Shown: positions 1-8,622 of the stretch, in pieces
How positions within the stretch are numbered: the stretch's first letter is position 1
How the letters are laid out: the number at the start of each line of letters is the position of its first letter
Notes under the pieces: generated by a model
The model's database searches: none
What the model was told of the DNA's origin: nothing
The model's input: the letters and a program-made list of their open reading frames with translations, nothing else
Source: CAYUCJ01 sp049282265
GTDB lineage: Bacteria; Desulfobacterota; DSM-4660; Desulfatiglandales; Desulfatiglandaceae
Assembly (NCBI GenBank): GCA_049282265.1
Contig: JBAPTR010000215.1
Span: 1 to 24,450, forward strand
Direction of reading: 5' to 3'
Length of the DNA stretch: 24,450 bases
Position numbers and translations under genes: made by a program

Positions 1-204
1 ATTGGCTATTTTGCCCGATATCGTCGTTATGCTCAAATTTTAATCCTCGAAATACCTCAATGTATTCCTGTGGTTAAAATTTTCGCATGCCTTGATCTCG
101 AACAAACTATCTCATTTGTGGATGGGAACCAGTTGCCCGAGAGAACACCTCAGTTACTGATAGAGCGTTTTTGCATCATTCATGCCAACCGTTTCACGTT
201 GTGA
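1..204 (+). pseudogene. C-terminal part of an unrecognised reading frame, cut by the window edge
   Basis: Frame 1 is open from the first base to a TGA at 202-204, giving 67 residues with no start inside the window. The stretch includes the residues CIPVVKIFACLDLEQT. I do not recognise the family. A second copy of about 100 bp lies at 12384-12483 with roughly four in five bases identical. Within the stretch CIPxVKIFAxLDLEQT most differences between the two copies fall at third codon positions of this frame, which suggests that it was once translated. The second copy carries a one-base deletion and an early stop, so it is a relic. This copy may be intact or also decayed; only sequence to the left could tell. 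No similarity to the downstream kinase was seen. Confidence 0.35.
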
Positions 205-374
205 AAAACAATTGTCATCTTCCACCGGATGGGTCTTGCAATTCCGGGCTTTGTCAGTTATCCTTTAATTTTTGAATGTTTCTCATTTAAAGCCTCCTTC
301 CCGTGAGCTTTGAGCGGTTCAGAGGAAGGTGTCAAGCCCGAAGCCGTCACCATTATCGAATAGGGAGCAACCAA

Positions 375-3053
375 ATGAAGATTAAAACAAAGCTGCAGCT
401 GATCATCAGCTTTAGCCTCCTTGCCCTGCTTTGCATTTTATTTAGCAACCTGTTTAGGCAACAACAGGCCGAAAAACGATTCAAGCTGCAGGCCCTGGCC
501 ATGGAATTGAATCAGGCCATATTTAATGAAGATCAAATAAGAGAAAAATATTTTCTCTATCACGATGGCCGCTCAAAAGAGCAATTCCTTCTAATACATG
601 AGAAGATCGGAGGAATTCTTGAAGGGATGTTGGAATCCTTTACAGACGCGGAAGAAAAGATCTATTTGGGAAAAATGGCAGGCTTGCATGACCAAATAGG
701 ACGATTTTTTGACGATTTGGTCAGACTTGACAAAAACTTGGCGCTCCATGACTCCGCCACACAAGAGCTAAGGGCAAGGATCTTCAGCCGGTCGTTCGTG
801 GATGCAGATCAGCAGCATCATAACGCGTTGGATCTGCTGAAAACCGCCGATGAAGAGATTATGCATGAAAACAACCTTGCCCATCTGTACTCTAATATCG
901 TCTTTGGATTGCTGGCATTACTCATTCTCTTTTTTGCGCTGATTATTATCCGCAATATTACCTGGCCCTTGACAAGACTTTATGAGGGGGTCGAAATTAT
1001 TGCCGGCGGGAACCTGGATCATAAAACAGATATCAGAACCTCTGACGAGATCGGCCGCTTATCAACTGCCTTTGACGACATGGTGAAAAATCTCAAAAAA
1101 ATCACGGTGTCGCGGGAAGAACTGATCAAAGAGATTGAAAAACACAAGCAAACACACGCGGCCCTGCAAGAGAGCGACGAGAAGTATAAAATCCTGACCG
1201 AAAGTTCACAAACCGGCATCTACATTCACCAGGATGAAATCATCGTGTATGTCAACAACCGGTTTGCTGAATTACATGGTTATACAATTCAAGAATTGCT
1301 GAATACGAACTACTTTGAACTGCTCCATCCTGACGATAGAGAAATGGCACTTGAATTTAAAACAAAAAGACTGCAAGGGGAAGATGTCTCAAATAACTAT
1401 GATGTCAGGAGGATCAGAAAAGATGGCAAGACGTTCTGGGGCCACACCGCAGCTGTCCGTATTCAGTATCGAGGAAAACCGGCGATTATGGGAAACATTG
1501 CTGATATTTCCGGGCGCAAACTGGCCGAAGTGGAGCTTGCCACTGAACACGAACGTCTATTGGTAACCTTGCGCTCCATTGGCGATGGCGTAATCACGAC
1601 GGATATAATGGGAAACATTGTGATCGTAAATTCGGTAGCTGAAAATCTTACCGGCTGGACCCAGGAAGAAGCCTTTGGAAAACCACTCGAGGAGGTATTT
1701 AATATCAGAGATGGAAAAACCAATCAGGTTCGCGAAAATCCGGCGCATAAGGCTCTACAAGTAGGGAAAGTCATCAGGCTTGCTAACGATACCATATTAA
1801 TTTCGAAAGATGGGATAGTGAGGATTGTCTCTGACAGCGGCGCGCCAATCATCGATACTCAAGGAAACATTATTGGAGTTGTTCTTGTATTTCGGGACAT
1901 CACCGATAAGGTGAAAATAGAAGAAGAACTTATAAGAAACGAAAAACTTGAATCTGTTGGGGTGCTTGCGGGCGGCATCGCCCATGATTTCAACAATATT
2001 CTGACAGTAATTATGGGCAATATTTCCTTAGCCAAGAATCAGGTGGCATCCGAGAATGAAATATTTGACTTGCTGAATGAGGTAGAGATGGCTTCAACCA
2101 GGGCGCAGACGCTGATCCGGCAGTTATCCACCTTTGCCAAAGGAGGAGCGCCGTTAAAAGAGACCGCTTCAATCAAAGATATCCTCAAAGAATCTTGCAG
2201 CTTTGTGCTGAGGGGCTCAATATCCGGCTGCGAGTTTTCAATAGCAGAAAAGCTCTGGCCGACGGAGGTTGACGTTGGGCAGATCAGCCAGGTCATCAAT
2301 AATGTTGTCATCAATGCGAACCAGGCCATGCCGAAAGGGGGGATCATCCAGATTGTCGCGAAGAACCTGATAATAGAGGACAGACATGGCTTGCCGCTTA
2401 ACCCCGGCAGATACATCAGGATATCCATCAAAGATCAAGGGGTGGGCATAGCGAAAGAGCACCTTTCAAATATTTTTGATCCTTATTTTACGACAAAGCA
2501 GAAAGGCAGCGGCCTTGGGCTTGCCACGACCTATTCCATCATCAAGAAGCACGATGGACACATTACCGTAGAATCCCGGCTGGGAGTTGGAAGCACATTT
2601 CACATTTATTTGCCTGCCTCCGAAAAGGCACTCCCTGAAAAAGACCAAGTTCGGCTGATTACCGGCCAGGGGAAGATTCTGGTGATGGATGATGAAGCGT
2701 CGTTGAGGAAAACGGTCGGGAAAATGTTGGAAAATCTGGGTTATGAAGCAGAACTTGCAAAGGATGGCGCTGAAGCGATTCGGATGTATAAAGAGGCCAA
2801 AGAATCTGGAAATCCCTATGATGCCGTCATCCTGGACTTGACCATTCCCGGCGCGATGGGCGGAAAGGACACCATTAAGCAACTGCGGGAGATAGACCCC
2901 GAAATAAAGGCCATCGTTTCCAGTGGTTATTCCGATGACCCGGTAATGGCAACTTTTAAGAAATACGGTTTTAAGGGTATAATGCCCAAACCGTTTGAAT
3001 CCCAATTATTGGGCAACGCGTTACAAAAAGTGCTCAAGGGTGAAAAAGAATGA
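375..3053 (+). CDS. Membrane-bound hybrid sensor histidine kinase (HAMP-PAS-PAS-HisKA-HATPase-REC)
   Basis: An 892-residue protein. ATG 375 is preferred over an upstream GTG at 303 because AGGGAG lies 7-8 bases ahead of it and the protein then begins with a membrane segment (about residues 8-25). An extracytoplasmic helical sensor region follows to about 172, then a second membrane segment (about 174-195), a HAMP linker ending near 250, two PAS domains (about 275-395 and 405-525) and a HisKA domain. The phospho-acceptor His537 sits in GGIAHDFNN, the form typical of deltaproteobacterial kinases. The HATPase domain shows the N box (NNVVINANQAM), DQGVGI, and GSGLGLA. A C-terminal receiver domain has acidic residues in VMDDE, phospho-acceptor Asp821 in ILDLTIPG, and a conserved lysine in MPKPF. 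It probably autophosphorylates on His537 and passes phosphate to its own Asp821. No DNA-binding regulator is adjacent, so its partner and signal are unknown. Confidence 0.93.
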   Translation: MKIKTKLQLIISFSLLALLCILFSNLFRQQQAEKRFKLQALAMELNQAIFNEDQIREKYFLYHDGRSKEQFLLIHEKIGGILEGMLESFTDAEEKIYLGKMAGLHDQIGRFFDDLVRLDKNLALHDSATQELRARIFSRSFVDADQQHHNALDLLKTADEEIMHENNLAHLYSNIVFGLLALLILFFALIIIRNITWPLTRLYEGVEIIAGGNLDHKTDIRTSDEIGRLSTAFDDMVKNLKKITVSREELIKEIEKHKQTHAALQESDEKYKILTESSQTGIYIHQDEIIVYVNNRFAELHGYTIQELLNTNYFELLHPDDREMALEFKTKRLQGEDVSNNYDVRRIRKDGKTFWGHTAAVRIQYRGKPAIMGNIADISGRKLAEVELATEHERLLVTLRSIGDGVITTDIMGNIVIVNSVAENLTGWTQEEAFGKPLEEVFNIRDGKTNQVRENPAHKALQVGKVIRLANDTILISKDGIVRIVSDSGAPIIDTQGNIIGVVLVFRDITDKVKIEEELIRNEKLESVGVLAGGIAHDFNNILTVIMGNISLAKNQVASENEIFDLLNEVEMASTRAQTLIRQLSTFAKGGAPLKETASIKDILKESCSFVLRGSISGCEFSIAEKLWPTEVDVGQISQVINNVVINANQAMPKGGIIQIVAKNLIIEDRHGLPLNPGRYIRISIKDQGVGIAKEHLSNIFDPYFTTKQKGSGLGLATTYSIIKKHDGHITVESRLGVGSTFHIYLPASEKALPEKDQVRLITGQGKILVMDDEASLRKTVGKMLENLGYEAELAKDGAEAIRMYKEAKESGNPYDAVILDLTIPGAMGGKDTIKQLREIDPEIKAIVSSGYSDDPVMATFKKYGFKGIMPKPFESQLLGNALQKVLKGEKE

Positions 3054-3211
3054 TTGCCCCCCTTCCCATGAAATTGCGCTTTGTCCAGCGCCAGTTCAAC
3101 CAGGAATTTGAAAACATCTATGCCCTTGAGATCGGCTGTTTTCTCACCGCGGACATATTGTATAACCCACGCAAGGTCTAAATCGCCGGTAACGTTCAAA
3201 AGTGTTCGCAT
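2927..3211 (-). pseudogene. Unrecognised ORF, antisense to the 3' end of the kinase; probable gene remnant
   Basis: The first 55 or so residues lie outside the kinase gene and look protein-like, with helix-forming stretches such as VIQYVRGEKTADLKGIDVF followed by KFLVELALDKAQF. The last 40 residues run antisense through the receiver-domain coding region and look like chance translation. There is no ribosome-binding site before ATG 3211, and the frame stays open upstream for at least 15 more codons, which suggests a piece of a longer gene truncated at both ends. I recognise no family. The reverse strand (3069-3182, + strand) also gives a short open frame, so even the coding strand is uncertain. 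Confidence 0.3.
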
Positions 3212-3255
3212 GGTGATAATTCGAAGGTCAAGAGCCCTGAAACTGCTATGCGATC

Positions 3256-3510
3256 TTATATGTTGATCACTCTATCCGCTAATTGCATGGCGGTTACGAT
3301 ATCCAACATATTGGTCGTTTCCCCCACCTGTTTTTTATCCAGCAGGTCGAAATAGTCTTCATAGGCCTGGCAACGTAGATTCCATTTGCATGAACGGCAA
3401 ACAGCGATATGCTTCCTGGGCAGGTTACGGAGTTGTCGAGTATAGGAGTCAGGAAATAATTGTAAGGTCCGATTCTCCGCCGGGTGTAAGCTCAAAATTC
3501 TTTCCCGCAT
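3256..3510 (-). CDS. Small protein with CRSCKW cysteine motif, function unknown
   Basis: About 84 residues. The core reads LRNLPRKHIAVCRSCKWNLRC, with three cysteines spaced C-x2-C-x4-C, followed by an acidic, helical tail. The same core (NLPRKH.x.VCRSCKWNxRCxAY) occurs in the small ORF at 12218-12385, so this is a paralogous pair within the window. The cysteine spacing suggests metal binding, but this is only inference. ATG 3510 would overlap the 3' end of soxG by 62 bases in another frame and has only a weak GAGG upstream; no better start was found after the soxG stop. It could be translated by coupling to soxG or could be a 5'-truncated remnant. Confidence 0.45.
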   Translation of the reverse strand: MRERILSLHPAENRTLQLFPDSYTRQLRNLPRKHIAVCRSCKWNLRCQAYEDYFDLLDKKQVGETTNMLDIVTAMQLADRVINI

Positions 3511-4081
3511 GAAGCATGGCCTCGGCCATGCTCTGTCCATAGCCCCTGGAAAAGGAGAACAGGATGGTGGTCTCCTCTTCTTTCCTGGAAAAGAGGACCA
3601 CCTGGCAGGGGATGTGCAAAATGGGCCCCTGAATGAGGCAGGGCGTTTCGAGCCCGGGGGCGCCCAGGTCCAGGGTGGTCACGTGTTCCATCAGGGCGAG
3701 GACATTCTTGCCCGTCACGGCCAGCAGGGTCAGTCCATCGGTGGTTTCCGTATAGGCCTCATCGTCCGGTGAGTCCGGGCGCTTCCCGGAAAGGTGCCAG
3801 ACAGCGCACTGGGTCCGGTTCATGCGGTTGATGAGGATGCCCTTTTCATACCGGCACTGGCCGGGGTTTTCAGGGACCGAAAGTCCGAAGGGTTTGAAAC
3901 TTGTGATATCAGCATCCTGGATATCCCACTTGGCACGATGGCTCAGGTCGATCAGGAAGGGTCCCCTGCCCTCCCCATAGGAGAGAACCACTTCCCACCC
4001 GTCTCGCTGTTCCGTCCGGGCAGGTGCCCTGCCAAAATGGATTGGAGATCTGCGCACGATATTCTCCGTATTTTCCGTCAT
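3449..4081 (-). CDS. soxG: Sarcosine oxidase gamma subunit-like protein
   Basis: A 210-residue protein, last in the soxB-D-A-G operon. ATG 4081 is preferred over the upstream TTG 4096 because GGAGG lies six bases before it, just after the soxA stop codon. The length fits SoxG, and the protein has the weakly conserved SoxG layout: an N-terminal segment with IDLSHRAKWDIQ, a middle with DGLTLLAVTGKNVLALMEHV and a C-terminal GYGQSMAEAMLHAGKNF. The fold is related to the folate-binding GcvT/SoxA C-terminal region. In known heterotetrameric sarcosine oxidases this small subunit packs against the alpha subunit. The family is divergent, and its position directly after soxA is a large part of the identification. 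Confidence 0.82.
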   Translation of the reverse strand: MTENTENIVRRSPIHFGRAPARTEQRDGWEVVLSYGEGRGPFLIDLSHRAKWDIQDADITSFKPFGLSVPENPGQCRYEKGILINRMNRTQCAVWHLSGKRPDSPDDEAYTETTDGLTLLAVTGKNVLALMEHVTTLDLGAPGLETPCLIQGPILHIPCQVVLFSRKEEETTILFSFSRGYGQSMAEAMLHAGKNFELTPGGESDLTIIS

Positions 4082-4092
4082 GTTATCCTCCG

Positions 4093-7020
4093 TCAACTCC
4101 TGAGTCTGAGGCCTTCTCTGTCATAAAAGGGTGTGGGCGCGACCGTGGCCGTATACCGAATCGGGTTGTTGGCATCGTACTGAAAGATATGCAGGCGTCC
4201 TCCCTCCTTTACCAAGTCATCCCTTACCACGGCCATACCGATGGACTGTTCCAGGGTTTTTGAAAACCGGGAGGTGCACACAAAGCCGACGATCTCCTCG
4301 CCCTCGTAGACTATTGAGCCGTCACCGGGCGTTCTCCCCGGGTCGTCCATACGGAACCCAGTGAGCTTGAACCGGTCCGTCTGTTCCTCGCTAAAGGCCA
4401 GGGCAGGTGCCCCGATCTTTTTGCTTGCCTTGTCCTTGCGGTCCCAAAGGAACCCGAGGCCAAGGTCCATCAGATTGACCCGCTGCTCGCTTTCCTGGCC
4501 GATGATGAGGTGCCCTTTTTCGAGCCGCAGAACGAACTGGGCCTCCAGACCGAAGGGCCGGATATTAAATTCCTTCCCGGCTTCCATAAGCAACTCCCAC
4601 ACGGCCTGCCCGTAGGAGGCGGGAAAGTGGAGTTCGTAGGACAACTCGCCCACGAAACCCACCCTCAGTGCCAGCGCCGGGATGTCGCCGGTCAGTGAGA
4701 TCTTCCGGTATCCCATATAGGGAAAGGCCTCGTTGGAGAGATCCGCATCGGTCACCCGGAAAAGGACCTCCCTGGATCTTGGGCCTGCCAGGTTGACGGC
4801 GGCCAGGGTATCGGTCAGGTTGACCATGTGAAAATTCCACCCATCGTAGCGGGTGTGGTAACGGATCCACTCAATGGTACCACCTGCCCGCCCGGTGGAG
4901 GCCGTGAGGTAGTAAGCTCCATCCCCGTCCCGGGTCACCACCCCGTCGTCTACGATCATGCCGTCATGGTTGAGCATGGCCGAGTACCTGAGTTTTCCGT
5001 CCGGGATTCGGCTCATGTCCGAGATATAAACCCGCTGGAGGGCCTTGAGGGCGTCGGGTCCAAACAACCGGAACTTGCCCAGGGTGGAGACGTCGATGAT
5101 GCCGACATCGTTGCGAATGGCCTCGATCTCATCACTGCTGGTGAGGTCATTCGAAAAATACCTGGCCCGTTTCCAGACCCCTGCCCGCCTGAAAATGGCG
5201 CCCGCCTGTTCCTGAACATCGTTCATTGGAGTGCGCTTGAATATATCATGATTGGGTCCTGCCAACGTGGCGATAAGGGTCGGAACCAGGGGCGACCGTA
5301 CGGTGGTTGAGAACAGTCCATCCATGCCGTCCCCTCGGAGTTCAGCCAAGACCAGAGGCAGGTTGTGCCCGGGGATACCGCCCTGGCTGGGTCCCAGTCC
5401 GAAGACGCCGAAACGCTTGGCCAGTTCAGAGACATCGAAACCCTGCTCTACCGACTGTTTGGCCAACTTGTAGGTTCCGTCCTCATCAAAACAGACAAAG
5501 GATTTGCGGCCCATGCCGATACCTGGGCCATGCACCACGGAGCATCCCTTTGCAGGTCCCGGCAGATTTGAAAGGGTCGCTTCTGCATCGTCCATAGCGA
5601 CATCAACCCCGGCATCTTTCGCGGCCCGGAGCCCGGCCAGGGCACCCGAGGCCTCGATGGCTGCAGGCTCGATGTATCCCAGAAGCCTACCCCCGGCATG
5701 GATGCGCGGGGGGAGTTGGGAGGGCAGAAAAAATCCGGTGTGCTGATCAAATGCGAATTTTGCCTGTGCCGTGGAAAGGGATCCGGTCACAGGGGTCAGG
5801 CCTGCCGAGGCCACGAGAAGATCGCAGGCGAAACGTCTGGTTTCGTTTGAATCGAGGTTTCCCAGCACCGCCCCGTCCACGGTCTTCCCGCCCCGGGCCT
5901 CCGATGCGGCCCATCCGGGCAGGAAGGGGATCTCCTTGGATTTGAGGGCGGTTACGAGGGCGGGGTCATGGCCGTCTTTTCGGGCATCGGCCACGGCCAG
6001 CACCTTGAGACCCCGATTGGCCAGGTCCACGGCCGATTCGAGCCCCAGATCGTCGCCCACACTGAAAACAGCTGCCGATCCGGGGAGCAGGCCATAGGTT
6101 TGGGCCAGACGCAGGGCGCAATTCGCCTGCATCACCCCTGGCCGCTCGTTGTTTTCAAAAATCAGCGGCCGTTCGATGCAGCCGGTGGCAACCACGACAG
6201 CCTTTGGTCTGAGCTGTAGGTAACGCTGCTCAAAGGAATCGTCGTCGTTTCCCACCTGAAAACCGGTGACGATATTGTCGCCGGCAAGGTTGTTGACGAA
6301 GGTGTGCGTAAAGAGGCGAATGTTATCCCGGGCCTTGACTTTTTCAACCAGTTCCCCGGCGCGCTCAAAGAGGGGTTGACCCGGTGCGTATTCCCTGGTA
6401 CGCCAGTCGTAAAAGCCGCCAAGCTCGGGCCTGGCCTCGAAAAGGACCACCCTGAGACCCTGATCGGCTGCGGCAAGGGCCGCGCTCAAACCGGCGGGGC
6501 CACCGCCAAGGACTGCAATCTCACCGTTGAGGTAGATCTCCTCATATCTGTCGGAATCGTATTCTTTTGCCAAATCCACCTTGCCTGTACCGGCCATACG
6601 CCTGATTCCCTTGAGGGCCAGGGGCCAGATGAAGGGCGGCTTGTGAAATTTCCGGTAGTAGAAACCGGCCGGCATGAAACCGTCGAATCGGTCCAGGATG
6701 CCGAACAGGTCGTTTTCCACCCTTCCCAGGGTGTTCTGTGGAAGGACGTTCATCCCTTCTCTGAGCGGAGTGTTCTCGGCCCGGACATTACACTCCCCTT
6801 CAATGTTCACCATGGTGTTCCCGGATTCACCGTCCAGACTGTAGAGTCCCCGGGGCCGGTGATATTTCAGGCTTCGGCTGACGATTCTCACACCATTGGC
6901 GAAAAGGGCGCTTGCCACGCTGTCTCCCTTCAGGCCGTTCATGGGGATGCCCTGCCACTTGAAGGCGACCGTTTTGGACCTGTCTATTTTTTCTGTGGGT
7001 GCTGAAGGCAGTCTGGTCAT
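4093..7020 (-). CDS. soxA: Sarcosine oxidase alpha subunit-like (NAD-binding plus folate-binding GcvT domain)
   Basis: A 975-residue protein, the usual SoxA length. The N-terminal ~100 residues match the ferredoxin-like SoxA domain but have a single cysteine (Cys77), so no 2Fe-2S cluster is expected, as in classical SoxA. A dinucleotide-binding motif, LGGGPAG, lies at 171-177 in a pyridine nucleotide-disulfide oxidoreductase domain reaching about residue 480. A SoxA-specific linker domain follows, then an aminomethyltransferase (GcvT)-type domain over the last ~380 residues, with FNIRPFGLEAQFVLRLEKGH and an FxxDxxN-like end. In the known enzyme this subunit binds NAD and carries the tetrahydrofolate site that captures the one-carbon unit released from sarcosine. 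The ATG overlaps the soxD stop in an ATGA junction, with GGGAGA upstream. The substrate here is not proven; related N-methyl amino acids are possible. Confidence 0.92.
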   Translation of the reverse strand: MTRLPSAPTEKIDRSKTVAFKWQGIPMNGLKGDSVASALFANGVRIVSRSLKYHRPRGLYSLDGESGNTMVNIEGECNVRAENTPLREGMNVLPQNTLGRVENDLFGILDRFDGFMPAGFYYRKFHKPPFIWPLALKGIRRMAGTGKVDLAKEYDSDRYEEIYLNGEIAVLGGGPAGLSAALAAADQGLRVVLFEARPELGGFYDWRTREYAPGQPLFERAGELVEKVKARDNIRLFTHTFVNNLAGDNIVTGFQVGNDDDSFEQRYLQLRPKAVVVATGCIERPLIFENNERPGVMQANCALRLAQTYGLLPGSAAVFSVGDDLGLESAVDLANRGLKVLAVADARKDGHDPALVTALKSKEIPFLPGWAASEARGGKTVDGAVLGNLDSNETRRFACDLLVASAGLTPVTGSLSTAQAKFAFDQHTGFFLPSQLPPRIHAGGRLLGYIEPAAIEASGALAGLRAAKDAGVDVAMDDAEATLSNLPGPAKGCSVVHGPGIGMGRKSFVCFDEDGTYKLAKQSVEQGFDVSELAKRFGVFGLGPSQGGIPGHNLPLVLAELRGDGMDGLFSTTVRSPLVPTLIATLAGPNHDIFKRTPMNDVQEQAGAIFRRAGVWKRARYFSNDLTSSDEIEAIRNDVGIIDVSTLGKFRLFGPDALKALQRVYISDMSRIPDGKLRYSAMLNHDGMIVDDGVVTRDGDGAYYLTASTGRAGGTIEWIRYHTRYDGWNFHMVNLTDTLAAVNLAGPRSREVLFRVTDADLSNEAFPYMGYRKISLTGDIPALALRVGFVGELSYELHFPASYGQAVWELLMEAGKEFNIRPFGLEAQFVLRLEKGHLIIGQESEQRVNLMDLGLGFLWDRKDKASKKIGAPALAFSEEQTDRFKLTGFRMDDPGRTPGDGSIVYEGEEIVGFVCTSRFSKTLEQSIGMAVVRDDLVKEGGRLHIFQYDANNPIRYTATVAPTPFYDREGLRLRS

Positions 7021-7277
7021 GAAATTTCTCCCGATTCACTGGTCTCGCGACCGGTGAGGGTGTTCCGCCACACCGTGAACCACACCCCGCAGCCGTCCCG
7101 GTGGTACCACCACTCTTTCTGGGGTCCATCCACGGCCTCGTGCATCTGGACGGCATCGGAATAGGTTCTCGGGGTCAATCCCTCCTGGTCGGGGGCAGGT
7201 CCGCGATCTTCGTTTCCGAACCGGAATTCGTAAAGATCTCTCTTGCCGCATATGGGGCATGTGATGGTATATGACAT
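7017..7277 (-). CDS. soxD: Sarcosine oxidase delta subunit-like zinc protein
   Basis: An 86-residue protein, the normal size for SoxD. It begins MSYTITCPICGKRD and has the CPxCG knuckle, an EFRFG segment, a conserved histidine (YHRDGCGVWF) with a third cysteine, and the tail FTVWRNTLTG that is characteristic of SoxD. In the known tetramer this subunit binds zinc through such cysteines and a histidine and has a structural role. AAGGAGAG lies before ATG 7277. The gene sits 11 bases after soxB and overlaps soxA by 4 bases, so the four sox genes are almost certainly translated from one message. Longer frames upstream of ATG 7277 lie antisense or out of frame within soxB and were rejected. Confidence 0.93.
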   Translation of the reverse strand: MSYTITCPICGKRDLYEFRFGNEDRGPAPDQEGLTPRTYSDAVQMHEAVDGPQKEWWYHRDGCGVWFTVWRNTLTGRETSESGEIS

Positions 7278-7288
7278 GGCATCTCTCC

Positions 7289-8500
7289 TTAATTCCAGGG
7301 TCCGTAACTGAACGCACCGGCTGTCTCTCCGGTGGGCCTGAATTGTTCGAATCGCCTGAGGGAAAAGGGTTCGAGCATCTTCGGTCGCTTGGCATCGACA
7401 ATATACTTGGCCAGATATTTGCCGGCGACGGGACCGGACTTGAACCCGAAATAGCCCCATCCCACATCCATGTAGAGGCCTTTCACGGGGTCGTTGCCGT
7501 GCATGATGGGGGCCATGTCCGGGGTCATGTCGGCCAGACCTGCCCAGTGGCGCATGAACTTGACTCCCCTGAGGCAGGGCAGGAGTTCGCTCAAGGCCTC
7601 TGCCTGATGCTTGAAGTAATGCGGCGTGGTATTGGTGGTGTAGTTGGGCCAGGGATCCATGTGAGCGCCGGTGGCGATTTCTCCCTTGAGGGTCTGGTTG
7701 GCATAGACGTGGTAAGCCCCGGAAGAAATGACGTGATGAAGAACGGGTTTGAGCGGCTGGGTCACCATGGCCTGTATGGTCAAAGGGTGCAGGGGAAGCT
7801 TGATGCCCACCTTCTGTGCCATGAGAGCGCCATAACCGCCGCAGCAGATCAACACCCGGGGGGACTTGATAGTGCCCCTGCTGGTCTGAACACCCGCAAC
7901 CTTGCCGTCTTCCACATCGATACCCGTCACTTCGGTTTTCTGATGGATATGGGCGCCGTAGCTCACAGCGCCTTTGGCCAGCCCCCAGGTCACCGCGTCA
8001 TGACGGACAATTCCACCGGGCTGGTGGTACATTCCGCCGAAGACGGGATAGGTGATGTTGTCTTCGATGTTCAGGATCGGGATGAGTTCCTTGCACTGTT
8101 TCCTGTCCAGCAGTTCACTCTTGACGCCGCAAAACTGGGCAGTAGAGACGGCCAACCGGGCGGCTCCCATGGCGGCCTCCGAGTGAAAGGTATTCAGGTT
8201 GCCGCAATTGAAGAACATCATGTTGAAATCCAGGTCACGGATCAGCTCGGGCCAGAGCTTGAGCCCCTCGTCGTAGAGCTTCACATTTCCCTGGCTTCTC
8301 TGGTTGGCCCTGACAATAGCCGTGTTTCGCCCTGAGCCGCCGAATCCCACGTATCTGCGTTCAAGGACTGCCACATTTTTCATGCCGTGTTCCTTTGCCA
8401 GGAAATAGGCCGTGGCCAAACCATGTATGCCGCCGCCGATCATGACCGCATCATAGGCGGATTTGAATGGCGACGAACCCCACAACCGCTCAAGTTTCAT
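7289..8500 (-). CDS. soxB: Sarcosine oxidase beta subunit-like flavoprotein
   Basis: A 403-residue DAO-family flavoprotein, matching SoxB in length. The N-terminal FAD motif is AVMIGGGIHGLATAYFLA, followed by a GSGRNTAIVRANQ block typical of SoxB. His167 in GGIVRHDAV corresponds to the histidine that carries covalent FMN in characterised SoxB. The C-terminal flavin-contact region reads GWGYFGFKSGPVAGKYLA. In the known complex this subunit oxidises the N-methyl group of sarcosine and shuttles electrons between FAD and FMN. It is first in the operon; ATG 8500 has AAGGAGG 8 bases upstream. The 5' leader overlaps a fragment of the dispersed repeat at 8524-8556. The final electron acceptor (oxygen or another carrier) cannot be read from the sequence. 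Confidence 0.93.
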   Translation of the reverse strand: MKLERLWGSSPFKSAYDAVMIGGGIHGLATAYFLAKEHGMKNVAVLERRYVGFGGSGRNTAIVRANQRSQGNVKLYDEGLKLWPELIRDLDFNMMFFNCGNLNTFHSEAAMGAARLAVSTAQFCGVKSELLDRKQCKELIPILNIEDNITYPVFGGMYHQPGGIVRHDAVTWGLAKGAVSYGAHIHQKTEVTGIDVEDGKVAGVQTSRGTIKSPRVLICCGGYGALMAQKVGIKLPLHPLTIQAMVTQPLKPVLHHVISSGAYHVYANQTLKGEIATGAHMDPWPNYTTNTTPHYFKHQAEALSELLPCLRGVKFMRHWAGLADMTPDMAPIMHGNDPVKGLYMDVGWGYFGFKSGPVAGKYLAKYIVDAKRPKMLEPFSLRRFEQFRPTGETAGAFSYGPWN

Positions 8501-8523
8501 TGAGGCCCCTCCTTATGATTTGC

Positions 8524-8556
8524 GTTCCCGTCCATGGACACGATGATGACTTCTAA
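8524..8556 (+). repeat. Fragment of the dispersed A/B repeat end
   Basis: The bases GTCCATGGACACGATGATGA continue into ACTTCTAAAGAA. They match the left end of repeat copy B (about 21759-21788) with few mismatches, and the cccgtccxtggacac start also occurs at 13966-13980 beside copy A. The rest of the repeat is absent here. The fragment sits within the probable soxB leader. Confidence 0.5.
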
Positions 8557-8622
8557 AGAACTCAAAAATCAGAGAGTCATGTTCAAAAGATTGGGTATGT
8601 AGAAATATAGAGTGTTTTTGCC

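Noticed and set aside
2466..3005. Minus-strand frame of 179 codons
   Set aside because: Antisense to the ATPase and receiver domains of the histidine kinase; no independent evidence.
6304..7005. Plus-strand frame of 233 codons
   Set aside because: Antisense to soxA; shadow frame of a conserved coding region.
7271..8335. Long plus-strand frame of 354 codons
   Set aside because: It lies entirely antisense to soxB and soxD, which have clear family motifs; high GC at third positions explains the open complement.
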